Notes under the pieces: generated by a model | Told to the model about the DNA's origin: nothing | What the model saw: only the letters and a program-made list of their open reading frames with translations | Databases searched by the model: none | Made by a program: the position numbers and the translations under genes | From: CAVTWY01 sp963738575 | Lineage (GTDB): Bacteria > Pseudomonadota > Gammaproteobacteria > Burkholderiales > Burkholderiaceae_C | Reading direction: 5' to 3' | NCBI GenBank assembly: GCA_963738575.1 | Contig: CAVTWY010000001.1 | Location: forward strand, 1 to 64,000 | Length of the DNA: 64,000 nucleotides | Part shown: piece by piece, positions 1-9,300 of the stretch | Numbering within the stretch: position 1 is the first letter of the stretch | Layout of the letters: each line of letters begins with the position of its first letter

Positions 1-16
1 TTTTACCCTGGTGTTA

Positions 17-45
17 TTGACTCGTTAATTTAACCCGGGTAGAAT
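17..45 (+). promoter_or_regulatory. sigma-70-type promoter for the DUF2239 gene
   Basis: The sequence shows TTGACT (17-22), a 17-base spacer and TAGAAT (40-45), near the consensus for both boxes. Transcription would begin about seven bases after the -10 box, at or next to the ATG at 52, so the message would be leaderless. The palindrome ACCCGGGT (33-40) lies at the spacer/-10 boundary and could be an operator, but no regulator is adjacent. Confidence 0.6.
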
Positions 46-51
46 TTTGGC

Positions 52-624
52 ATGGACCAAGCCCTGCCACTCACCTACACCGCCTTCCTGGAGGGACGCC
101 GCCTCACCAGCGGACCCTTGCAAGAGGTCGCCGTGGCCGTGCTGAGGGTGCAGCAGGCGCAACCTGATGGGAATCCGCTTGTTTTCAGCGATGCCAGCGG
201 CCAGTCTGCCGACCTGGACTTGCGTGGCGGCGAGGAAGCCGTTGTGGCGCGCTACACCGTGGCTGCGCCGATTCAAGCGCCCAAGGGCCGTGGTCGCCCG
301 AAGCTCGGCGTGGTCGCGCGGGAAGTGACATTGCTGCCGGAACACTGGGGCTGGCTCACGGCGCAACCAGGCGGCGCCTCCGTGGCATTGCGCAAGCTCG
401 TGCATGAGGCGCGGCGCAACGGCGGCGCCCGAGACCGGACTCGCCAGGCGCGCGACCGCGCGTACCACGCCATGTCCACGCTGGCCGGTGACCTCGCCGG
501 CTTCGAAGAAGCATCTCGGTCGTTGTTCGCCGGCGACCACGAGCGGCTGGTGGTGCAGATGGCCGCATGGCCGGAAGACGTCCGGGCGTATGTGCTGCAG
601 CTCGCCGAACCTGCACCCGGCTAA
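52..624 (+). CDS. DUF2239 family protein
   Basis: A 190-residue soluble protein with no signal peptide or membrane segment. The N-terminus (TYTAFLEGRRLTSGPLQEVAVAVL) and the following Asp/Arg-rich stretch resemble DUF2239, a conserved proteobacterial family of unknown function. Residues about 80-92 are basic and Gly/Pro-rich (KGRGRPKLG), like an AT-hook, followed by a helical part with REVTLLPEHWGWL. The ATG at 52 has no Shine-Dalgarno but sits where a strong promoter would start its transcript. Family assignment is from remembered sequence character; the biochemical role is unknown. Confidence 0.75.
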   Translation: MDQALPLTYTAFLEGRRLTSGPLQEVAVAVLRVQQAQPDGNPLVFSDASGQSADLDLRGGEEAVVARYTVAAPIQAPKGRGRPKLGVVAREVTLLPEHWGWLTAQPGGASVALRKLVHEARRNGGARDRTRQARDRAYHAMSTLAGDLAGFEEASRSLFAGDHERLVVQMAAWPEDVRAYVLQLAEPAPG

Positions 625-1029
625 GCGCGGTCAAGGGAAAGCGATTGCATACGCTGGCGAATTTTGCCGCGCCTCTATCCGCCAAGACCTTGCAGCAACC
701 GGTCGACAATGTGGCAGCACAGGCTAACGCGCTGGTGTCTGCCATCGACGCAGTGCTGTCTGGCATTTAGTCGATGTGCGCACTGACGACGCACATTGAC
801 ACGCATGCCCTCGTTCCATTGCCCATCGCGGTGAGGCTCGCCCGCCCCGAACGCCTTAGACGCACCCGGGCGAAATCGAATGGGCGATGCACCTTTGCAA
901 GATGGTTGACGTTTTCCAGGGCGCGGCACTCTGTCGCATTCATGTAACAAACGAAGGGTTTGTAGGGGGTTTTGGTTCGATCATCGGGGCGTGCAGCTTG
1001 GTTCTAGGTAGCCAGCCCGCCCTTGGCTG
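625..1029 (+). other. intergenic stretch without a convincing gene
   Basis: About 400 bases between the DUF2239 gene and the secretion operon. A reading frame ending at 770 encodes an Ala-rich helical-looking tail (ANFAAPLSAKTLQQ and onward) but has no usable start or SD, so it may be a decayed remnant. No tRNA, terminator or clear promoter was seen. Confidence 0.4.
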
Positions 1030-1047
1030 ATGGCATGTGCCGTCGCT

Positions 1048-1069
1048 GGGGTTCGAACGATAAAACCCC
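1048..1069 (+). other. short hairpin just before the TolC start
   Basis: GGGGTT (1048-1053) and AACCCC (1064-1069) form a perfect 6-bp stem with a 10-base loop, ending five bases before the ATG at 1075. If the mRNA starts upstream, this stem would cover the region where a ribosome binding site would lie. No T-run follows, so it is not a terminator. Confidence 0.3.
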
Positions 1070-1074
1070 GATTC

Positions 1075-2544
1075 ATGCTCAACGTTTTGTTTTTTCACTT
1101 TGGCGGCAAGCAGCGCGCTTGCAGGCCATGGGCGCCGTTGTCACCCAACGCAGCGCCAAAGCTGGCCCTTGCGTTGGTGCTGGCATCGGTCGTCGCGCTC
1201 GGCGCACAGGGTGCAGCAGCTCAGCAAATCACCCGTGGCCAGCGCCCCCAGCGCCACCTGCGGCTGTCAAGCCCAGCAGCCGAGCCTGTGCCCTACCTCG
1301 AAGCCATGCGAATGGCGTTGGAGTCAGCACCCAACATCCAGTTGGAAGTGGCACGCGCCCGGTCCTTGGGGGCCGAAGTGCAGCGTGCACGCGGCAAGCA
1401 CTTGCCCACGCTGGCGGTCAACAGCGGGCTCAATGCCAGTGGTGGCACAACGCGCGGGGCCACGGCGTCGGTCAACGTTTACGCTTTTGGCGCCATCGAG
1501 GCGCAAGTGAAGCAACAGCGCTCGGCGTTTGACGCCAGCCGCCAGCAGGTGCGGCAGGTGTGTGGCGACACGCTGCTGCAAACCAGTGATGCCTACCTTT
1601 CCGTCTTGCGCGCCGATGCCTTGCAGGCGCTGTGGGGCGAGCACCTGGCTGAGTACACGAGCATCGAGGACATGGTTCAGCAAATCGCTGCGGTGGATCG
1701 CGGGCGGCGCGTGGATGTAGAGCAAGTGCTGACGCGCAAGGGCTTGGTGCAGTTGTCGTTGCTCGATGCACAAAACGCCGCGAGCATGTCACGTCTTGCT
1801 TTGCAGCGATACGTGGGCCGCGTGATTGAACCTGTGGGGCCCTCGGTGGGCCCGGTGACGGACGGGTTGATGCCCGCTTCGTTGTCCGAAGCCACGCGGT
1901 CCGCTCTGGCGGCAAGCCCAGGGCTGGCGAGCGCACGCCATGACATTCAAGCTGCAAAGCACGCCGTCGACGTGACACGCGGCGCGCGCTGGCCTCAATT
2001 GAACCTGGTGGCCAACAGCACGCGAGACCCGCGCGACGCGCCCAACAACAAGCGTGAGACAGTGGGCTTGCAGTTGCAGTGGAACCTGTTCAATGGCGGC
2101 ACCGATGCGCAGGCCGAGATCATCAGCCAGCAGTCGTTGTTGGCGTCGCAGTTTCGCTTGGCGGAGTTTGAGCGCGCGCTTAACTTGGAGGTGGGCCAAA
2201 CCTGGCAGGCCATCGCCATGGAGCGCGAGCGCGCACGGCTGCAAAGCGACCAGGCGCGGCCGGCACGCGCGGTGTATGAAACCAACCGAGAGTTGTTCCG
2301 CCTGGGCCGACGCAGCATTTTGGACATCCTGAACGCGGCCAACGACGTGCACGCGGTGAAGACCGCTGCGCTCGATTCGCGCATCGAAGTGCAGGCGCGC
2401 AGCCTGCGATTGCACGTGCTGACGGGCCGCTTCTTGCCTCAACTCAACTTAAGCGCATCCTCCCTTTGCTCCATGCAGGCGGTGACGCTGGAGCCTTCGA
2501 TGTTTGACATCCTGTTGCCGCCCGTCGGAGAGGAAAAGCCATGA
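1075..2544 (+). CDS. TolC family outer membrane protein of a type I secretion system
   Basis: About 489 residues. TolC proteins form trimeric outer membrane channels that dock on an inner membrane ABC/HlyD complex. After a long n-region there is a hydrophobic export segment ending in AQGAAAQ, then the family pattern of two alpha-helical repeats: PYLEAMRMALESAPNIQLEVARA near the start and ATRSALAASPGLASARHDIQAAK midway, followed by QLQWNLFNGG and NRELFRLGRRSILDILNAANDV. The start is uncertain: an in-frame ATG lies at 1030, but the ATG at 1075 gives a more normal signal peptide; neither has a clear SD. Its stop overlaps the next start (ATGA), so the operon is translationally coupled. Confidence 0.88.
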   Translation: MLNVLFFHFGGKQRACRPWAPLSPNAAPKLALALVLASVVALGAQGAAAQQITRGQRPQRHLRLSSPAAEPVPYLEAMRMALESAPNIQLEVARARSLGAEVQRARGKHLPTLAVNSGLNASGGTTRGATASVNVYAFGAIEAQVKQQRSAFDASRQQVRQVCGDTLLQTSDAYLSVLRADALQALWGEHLAEYTSIEDMVQQIAAVDRGRRVDVEQVLTRKGLVQLSLLDAQNAASMSRLALQRYVGRVIEPVGPSVGPVTDGLMPASLSEATRSALAASPGLASARHDIQAAKHAVDVTRGARWPQLNLVANSTRDPRDAPNNKRETVGLQLQWNLFNGGTDAQAEIISQQSLLASQFRLAEFERALNLEVGQTWQAIAMERERARLQSDQARPARAVYETNRELFRLGRRSILDILNAANDVHAVKTAALDSRIEVQARSLRLHVLTGRFLPQLNLSASSLCSMQAVTLEPSMFDILLPPVGEEKP

Positions 2545-4850
2545 GCGATACCCAAACACCCGACACGGTGGACGACCGCGCTGACATCGCGGCAGCGCCG
2601 AGCGTTGCATCCAAACCAGCTGCAGGCGCACCGCCGCGTGGGTCGGTGCTGCCGTCCATCTTTGGCGCGGCGCATGCGCCGTTGCCCGGTACAGACGGTG
2701 GGCCATCGGCAGCGTCGGCGTCGGAGGACCCGCTGCTTCAATGCATCGAGCTGGTATGCGCCCTGCAAGGACGCTCGGTGTCGGCCAAGGCCCTGGGTGC
2801 AGGCATTGCGCGTCGACTGGATGGACGTGTCGACCCGGCGCAGTTGCCTGACGTGGTGAAGGCGCACGGGCTATCGGCCGGGTTTTCTCAGCGTGCTTTG
2901 CAGTCGCTTCCGGATTTTGTGTTGCCGGTCATTTTGTTGATGCGTGATGGCAGTGCGCGTGTGTTGACGCGCCTGGACAAAGGCGACGCAGCACAAGCTG
3001 GCGTTTTGTTGCCCGAGTCGGGGTTGGCCGAGCACACCATCGATTTGGCGCAGCTCGAAACCGACTTTGGCGGCACGTTGCTGTACGTCAAGGCGCGCCC
3101 GGCAGTCGACCGGCGCGGCGACTTTCAGGTCGAGGTGTCGCCCACGCGCTGGTTTTGGCAAATTCTTGGCCGCTACAAGAGCTATTACGCCCACGTGGCG
3201 TTGGCCACCGTGGTGGTCAACGTGCTGGCCCTTGCGGGGTCACTCTTCACCATGGTGGTGTACGACCGCGTGGTGCCCAACCAGGCGTACAACACGCTGT
3301 GGGTGCTGGCGATTGGTGTGGGCATCGCAGCGGTGTTTGAATTCAGCGCGCGTATGTTGCGGGCGTGGTTGACGGACGCAGCGGGCAAAAAGGCCGACAT
3401 CGTCATGAGCTCGGTGTTGTTTCGTCGCGTGCTGGGCTTGCGGTTGGATCAACAGCCCGGGTCGGCTGGGTCGTTTGCCAACACGCTGCGCGAGTTTGAA
3501 TCGGTGCGCGACTTCGTCACTTCGGCCACGCTGCTGGCGATTGCTGACGTGCCTTTCGTGGTGCTCTTCATCGGCGTGATTGCCTTGTTGGCGGGGCAGC
3601 TTGCATGGGTTCCCGTGGTGGCGATGCTGGTGATTTTGGCAGCGACGGCCTTGGCACAGATCCCCATGGCTCGATTGATGCAGCAGTACATGCAAGGCAT
3701 GTCAAGAAAACAATCGATCGCTGTGGAGTCGATTGAAGGGCTCGAAGCGCTCAAAGCCAACCGTGCTGAATCAATGATGCAGTCGCGCTGGGAGCAAAGC
3801 AACGGCGAGATGGCCACCTTCTCGGCCAAGAGCCGCTTCATCAACGCACTGGTGCTCAACACCGTCAACATCACGCAGCAACTGGCCACGGTGGTGATCG
3901 TGGTTTGGGGCGTGTACAGCATCCACGAGAACCTGCTCACCATGGGCGGCTTGATTGCGGCCACGATGCTCACTGGGCGCGCCATTGCGCCCATCAACCA
4001 AGTGGCGGCCTTGGGCTTGCGGTGGCAGCAAGCGCGCAGCTCGCTCAAGAGCTTGGACGAGCTGATGGCGCGCGCGCAAGACCGCGAGACGGGTCGTGAT
4101 TACGTGGCTGCACCCTCGTTGTCGGGTGCCATCACCTTGCAAGGCGTTTCGCATCGGTATGGCGCAGGGCAGGGCGTCAAACCGTCCCTCGAAAAAATCA
4201 ACCTCTCACTCAAAGCGGGCGAGCGTGTCGCCGTGCTGGGCCGCGTGGGCAGTGGCAAGTCCACCTTGCTGCGCGTTGCTGCGGGGCTGCTGCCGCCGTC
4301 AGAGGGCATGGTGTCGCTCGATGGTCTGGACGTGCGGCAGATTGAGCCCGCCGACGTGCGCGCCCGCGTGGCTTACCTGGCGCAAGAGCCAGCACTTTTT
4401 TACGGCACCCTGAAAGACAACATCTTGCTGGGCACGAGCAACGTGCAGGCTGCGCGCTTGAGCGCCGCGCTGCGCATGACGGGCTTGGACCGAGCAGTGG
4501 CTTCGCATCCGCGCGGCCTCGACATGCCCATAGGTGAGCATGGCGTGGGCTTGTCGGGTGGGCAGCGGCAGTTGGTGGCGCTGGCGCGCTTGTTTGTGCG
4601 CGACCCGGCGCTGGTGCTGCTGGACGAACCCACCAGCGCCATGGACATGGGCACCGAGCAACAGATCATGGCGGCCATGCGCATGTATTTGGCAGGCCGC
4701 ACGCTGGTGATGGTGACGCATCGCATGCAATGGGTTGCGTTGGCCGACCGGGTCGTGGTGGTGGACGGTGGACAAATCGTCGCCAACGGGCCGCGCGAGC
4801 AGGTGCTGCATCAACTGAGCAAGGGCTTGGCGGCAGCGCCCAAAAATTGA
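2541..4850 (+). CDS. type I secretion ABC transporter, LapB/HlyB type
   Basis: 769 residues: the inner membrane ATPase/permease that drives one-step export of RTX proteins. In order: a low-complexity Pro/Ala-rich head (1-65), a C39-peptidase-like domain (about 65-190) without the catalytic Cys of bacteriocin exporters, six membrane helices (about 215-500) and a nucleotide-binding domain. The Walker A motif (GRVGSGKST, near 566), the signature LSGGQRQLVALARL (near 670) and Walker B (ALVLLDEPTS, near 690) are intact. The degenerate peptidase domain is typical of transporters for large adhesins, where it recognises substrate without cutting it. It overlaps the TolC gene by 4 bases and is followed after 33 bases by the HlyD gene. 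Confidence 0.93.
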   Translation: MSDTQTPDTVDDRADIAAAPSVASKPAAGAPPRGSVLPSIFGAAHAPLPGTDGGPSAASASEDPLLQCIELVCALQGRSVSAKALGAGIARRLDGRVDPAQLPDVVKAHGLSAGFSQRALQSLPDFVLPVILLMRDGSARVLTRLDKGDAAQAGVLLPESGLAEHTIDLAQLETDFGGTLLYVKARPAVDRRGDFQVEVSPTRWFWQILGRYKSYYAHVALATVVVNVLALAGSLFTMVVYDRVVPNQAYNTLWVLAIGVGIAAVFEFSARMLRAWLTDAAGKKADIVMSSVLFRRVLGLRLDQQPGSAGSFANTLREFESVRDFVTSATLLAIADVPFVVLFIGVIALLAGQLAWVPVVAMLVILAATALAQIPMARLMQQYMQGMSRKQSIAVESIEGLEALKANRAESMMQSRWEQSNGEMATFSAKSRFINALVLNTVNITQQLATVVIVVWGVYSIHENLLTMGGLIAATMLTGRAIAPINQVAALGLRWQQARSSLKSLDELMARAQDRETGRDYVAAPSLSGAITLQGVSHRYGAGQGVKPSLEKINLSLKAGERVAVLGRVGSGKSTLLRVAAGLLPPSEGMVSLDGLDVRQIEPADVRARVAYLAQEPALFYGTLKDNILLGTSNVQAARLSAALRMTGLDRAVASHPRGLDMPIGEHGVGLSGGQRQLVALARLFVRDPALVLLDEPTSAMDMGTEQQIMAAMRMYLAGRTLVMVTHRMQWVALADRVVVVDGGQIVANGPREQVLHQLSKGLAAAPKN

Positions 4851-4883
4851 GCCGTTTTAAAAGATACGTCGCGAAGCACCCCC

Positions 4884-6101
4884 ATGAAAAACCCAAGCAC
4901 TGGCGTCCGCCGCGAAGACTTGCCCTACCTGCGTGACGTGCAAGCCGCCATCGTCGACCAGCGCCACCCGATTGCGCGCTGGTCGGTGCTGTTGATGACC
5001 ACGTTGCTGGTGACGGCGGTGCTTTGGGCGCACTGGTCGTCGCTGGAGATCATCACCGTGGGCACGGGCAAGATCGTCCCCACCAGCCGTGAGCAGGTGA
5101 TTCAATCGCTCGAGCCGGGCATCGTGGCCGAGATCAAAGTGCGCGAAGGCGACGTGGTGGAAAAAGGCCAGGTGCTGCTGCGCATCGACGACACGCGCGC
5201 GGGCGCGTCTTTCAACGAAGGCAACGCCAAAGCCCAAGCCTTGGCGGCACAAGCATCACGGCTGCGCGCCGAGGTGTCAAACCAGACACCGGTGTTCACG
5301 GCGGCGGTTAAAAAGGATGCCGCGCTGGTGGCCACCGAGATGGCGCTGTTTAACGCCAAGCGAAAGTCGGTCGAAGAAAGTGTCGGCTCCATCCGCCAGA
5401 GCATCGCCTTGATCGAACAAGAACTTTCATTGACCGCACCGCTGGCGGCCAAGGGCATGGTGAGCGAGGTGGACGTGCTGCGCTTGCGTCGTCAAGCGTC
5501 AGAGGCCAAGATGCAGGTTGCCGACCGTTGGAACAAGTACCGCGCCGACGCCAACGCAGAGTTGGCCAAGACAGAATCGGAGTTGGCGCAGGTGACGTCA
5601 AGCGTCGCAGCACGCGAAGACACCCTGCGCCGCACGGTCGTGCAGGCCCCCATGCGCGGCACGGTTAAAAACATTCGCATCAACACGCTGGGCGGGGTGG
5701 TACAGCCCGGCCAAGACATCATGAGCATCGTGCCCAGTGAGGACACCTTGTTTGTCGAGGCCAAGGTGCGGCCAGCAGACGTTGCTTTTGTTCGCACCGG
5801 GTTGCCCGTTACCGTCAAGCTGTCGGCCTACGACTTCAGTGTTTACGGCGGCTTGCGCGGCACCGTTCACTTGATCAGCCCTGACACGCTCGAAGAAGAG
5901 CGCAAGCCCGGCGCGCCGCAAGAGGCTTACTACCGCGTGCTGGTCAAAACCGACCGCGCCGCCCTTGAGCATCGGGGCGAAACGCTGCCCATCATCCCGG
6001 GCATGATCGCCACGGCGGAGATTTTGACGGGGCATCGCACGGTGCTGCAGTACTTGCTGAAGCCTGTCTTGCGTGGCAAAGACGCCATGCGCGAGCGCTA
6101 A
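4884..6101 (+). CDS. HlyD/LapC-type membrane fusion protein of the type I secretion system
   Basis: 405 residues. A cytoplasmic head (1-30), one membrane helix (about 32-52, VLLMTTLLVTAVLWAHW), then a periplasmic adaptor: biotinyl-lipoyl-like half (GIVAEIKVREGDVVEKGQVLLRIDDT), a long coiled coil (about 105-235) and the second lipoyl half plus beta-barrel (RRTVVQAPMRGTVKNIRI, near 255). It bridges the ABC transporter and TolC. It is the third gene of the TolC-ABC-HlyD set; the adhesin that is probably its cargo begins about 300 bases downstream under its own promoter region. Confidence 0.92.
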   Translation: MKNPSTGVRREDLPYLRDVQAAIVDQRHPIARWSVLLMTTLLVTAVLWAHWSSLEIITVGTGKIVPTSREQVIQSLEPGIVAEIKVREGDVVEKGQVLLRIDDTRAGASFNEGNAKAQALAAQASRLRAEVSNQTPVFTAAVKKDAALVATEMALFNAKRKSVEESVGSIRQSIALIEQELSLTAPLAAKGMVSEVDVLRLRRQASEAKMQVADRWNKYRADANAELAKTESELAQVTSSVAAREDTLRRTVVQAPMRGTVKNIRINTLGGVVQPGQDIMSIVPSEDTLFVEAKVRPADVAFVRTGLPVTVKLSAYDFSVYGGLRGTVHLISPDTLEEERKPGAPQEAYYRVLVKTDRAALEHRGETLPIIPGMIATAEILTGHRTVLQYLLKPVLRGKDAMRER

Positions 6102-6246
6102 CAGAGGCCGCCCAGCCCGCTGGCATGTGACCTCGCCCGGGAGGGTAGGGTGCCCGCACGCCCCCAGCGCCGTGCGCACGCGCGCCTGTATCAATTTGTG
6201 CAAGAACGGTGATGGGCTTACGCCCTCCTGCGCTTGTAACAATGGC

Positions 6247-6275
6247 TTGCCAAAACGTGAATTTGTTCATCTAAA
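6247..6275 (+). promoter_or_regulatory. candidate promoter for the adhesin gene
   Basis: TTGCCA (247-252 of this kilobase) and TCTAAA (270-275) are separated by 17 bases inside the 297-base gap between the HlyD gene and the adhesin. A start here would leave a leader of about 115 bases. The -10 box matches consensus at only four positions, so this is a suggestion only. Confidence 0.35.
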
Positions 6276-6398
6276 TGCTTGTGGCGCATTGGGTAATCTT
6301 AGTTGTAACTGAGGCGCCGGCCGCCTAACATCCAAACGAGAAGACGGCCGTGGTGTCGTCCATACCAACGTCCAAACGCTCGCTTTAGAAAGACTCTC

Positions 6399-9300
6399 AT
6401 GACCAAGCTCTTCAACGTCAAAGTGATCAACGCACAAGGTGCAACGGCATCCAACAACAGCGTCACAGGTGGCGACGGCGCCAAAGGGGCACCGCTGCGT
6501 CTGAAGGCCGCCAACGGGGTGGTTGAGTTGCAAGAAGTTGCGATCAAGGCGGCGCCGATCGGCGTGCGCACCATGCGTGTTGGCAAGAACTTGGTCATTG
6601 CCTTGGAGGGTGGTGACATCGCCAAGCCTGACATCGTTTTGGAAGACTTTTATGAAACGGCCACGGCTTGCCGTTTGGTCGGTGCCAACAACAACGGCGT
6701 TGTCAGCGAGTACCTTGCTTCGTCCGGGCGTGCCAGCGATGGTCTTGCCAACCTGACCCCTGGAAGCGTCAGCGCCCAAACCTTGGGCACGGTGCCGTGC
6801 GCGATGCCAGCTGCAAGTGCATCGGCACCAGCAGGGGGTTCGCCAGACTTCAACCCGTGGCTGCTGGGTGCTGTGGGTCTCGGTGTCGCTGGGTTGGCTG
6901 CAGGCGGTGGCGGTGGCGGCAGCAGCGCGCCTGCGGCTGTGGCTGTAGCGGCACCCGTGGCGGCCCTGTCACTGGGCTCTGACGTGGGCGCCAAAGGCGA
7001 CAACCGCACCAGCGACACAACCCCTACCCTCAGCGGCACAGGCACACCCGGCCAAACCATCGTGGTGACCGGCCCTAACAATCTGTCGCTCACCACCACG
7101 GTGGCGGCTGACGGATCGTGGTCAGTCACACCCTCCACGGCGCTGCCAGAGGGCACCACCAGTTTTTCAGTGGTGGCACGCGATGCTGCAGGTAACACAA
7201 GCACCCCCGTTGCTTTGGCCGTGGTCATCGACTCTTTGGCACCCGTGGTGACGACCCCCACCACGCTTGGCAATCAAAACGCGCCGCGCGTGGATGTGGC
7301 GCTCACCGCGACCGACACCGACCCCTCAACCACCTTTGAATTGACAGCCATCCCGGCGGCGGCTCAGGGCGTGATGTACCGCGCCGATGGCACCACGCCG
7401 GTCGCTGTGGGTGATGCCTTGACGGCCGCACAGGCCGCTGGCTTGGTGTTTGTGCCCGCCGCAGGTTTTGTGGGTGATGCCAACTTGTCGTTCGTTGTGC
7501 GTGACAGCACGGGCAACGTTACGGCGCAGAGCACCGAAGTGATAACCATCGTTGCAGCGCCAGCGCTGACGATTGATGCACCTGCCGGCATCAACGCAGC
7601 GTCGGCTGGGGCGGTCGCATTGAACGGCACCGCCGATTTGCCGGACGGAACGGTGGTGGCCGTGCGCGTAACCGACAGCGCCGGCACCGTCATCAACACC
7701 ACCGCCACGGTGGCGGGTGGGGTTTATGCCACCACCATCGACGCGACCGCGTTGGCAAACGGCCCGCTGAGCGTGACTGCAACCGTGTCAAACGCCAGCG
7801 GCGCCCAGTCTGTCGCCAGCGACACAACCATTTATGACACCCAGTCGCCCACACCCATCAACTTGGCCAGCAGCGGCCTCGAGAACGCAGCTTCTATCGC
7901 GGTGGCGTTGACCGCCAGCGACACCACGTCGGCCATTCAGACCATCACCGTCAATGCCTTGCCGTTGGCAGCCGAGGGTGTTTTGTTTCGCGCCGATGGC
8001 ACCACCCCTGTGGCTGTTGGCGCGACGCTGACTGCAGCCGAAGCCGCTGCGCTGGTGTTTGTGCCAGCCGCCAATTTCAACGGCACCGCGAACGTGGGCT
8101 ACACCGCCACCGACGCGCTGGGCAACACGTCGGCAGCGGCCAGTGAAGTGATCACCGTCGCCGCTGTCAACACGGCGCCAGTGGTTTCCACGTCGGCGTT
8201 TGCCATGAACGAGTTTGCGACAGTAGCGCTCAACGGTCGCGGCTACAGCGTTAGCGACGTTGACTCTGGCAGCAACACCTTGCAGTTGACAATCGCCAGC
8301 GCCGATACCGACAACATCATCGACGTGGATGTGGGCAGCAGTGGTGTGGCCATTGTGTCGGGCGACAACTCCAGCAGCGTGGTGCTGACGGGCACGCTTG
8401 ACCAACTCAATGCGTTGTTGGCAAGCGCAGGCGGTGCGGCCGGTAGCATCGCTTACACCGACGTCGCCCAAACTGGCGGCGGCCCAGCAGATGGCAGCAC
8501 GCATGAAATCACGTTGACGGCGCTGGACCAAGCCGGCTTTGCGGGCGGCAGTGCGCAGACGGGCCAAAGCACGGTCACCGTCACCATGAACCCAGTTGAT
8601 ACAACGTTCATTGGCACGGCGGCCAACGATGTCGCCACGACGGGCTTGGGTGCAGACAAGCTCACCGGTGGTGGTGGCGATGACACCCTGAACGGTGGCG
8701 CTGGCAGCGACAGTTTGTTGGGCGGTGATGCCTACATTCGCAACGGCTCGTTCGAGCACTGGACACAGTTCGCCACTGCCCAAGGTGGTGACTACCCCAA
8801 TTGGTTTGCCGTGGCTGGGCTTCAAGACTGGAGCGTCTTGACAGCAGGCAACGAGCTCAACAGCTACGGCTCCGGAACTGAGCAGTCACTCGACCCTTTG
8901 GCCAACTCGGAAGATGGTCGCTATGCAGTTGACGTGGCGGCCCAAGGCGTGTCGCAAACGATCACCACGCAAGCCAATACAGCCTATGTGCTGCAGTTCG
9001 AATTGACAGACGGGGCAGAAGACGGGGGCACAGGTGATGCGCGCATCACGATTGACGGTGTGTTGGTTGCGACGATCACCTCGGGGGGCGTCCTAACGTT
9101 GTCAGGTGCTGGTACCAGCGGTGGCAGTGTCACCAACGTTGTCGACGCCGAGGGCGGGGATGCCAATGGCCTCTATGGCAACGACCGCACCTACAGCTTT
9201 GTCTTTACCAGCGATTCGGATGGCAGCAGCACCATCAATTTTTCCAGCGATTTTCCCGCTGCCAATGGCCGCGCACTTGACGACGTTCGCGTGTTCCCCG

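Noticed and set aside
567..770. 67-residue open frame after the DUF2239 gene
   Set aside because: It starts inside the DUF2239 gene in another frame; only its Ala-rich tail looks protein-like and there is no start signal for it.
1048..1069. GGTTCGAA-like tRNA T-arm near the TolC gene
   Set aside because: The stem is GGGGTT/AACCCC with a 10-base loop and no acceptor, D or anticodon arms around it, so it is a plain hairpin.
7788..8825. 345-residue minus-strand open frame inside the adhesin gene
   Set aside because: It is an antisense shadow; the composition is Arg/Gly-rich and no motif is present.
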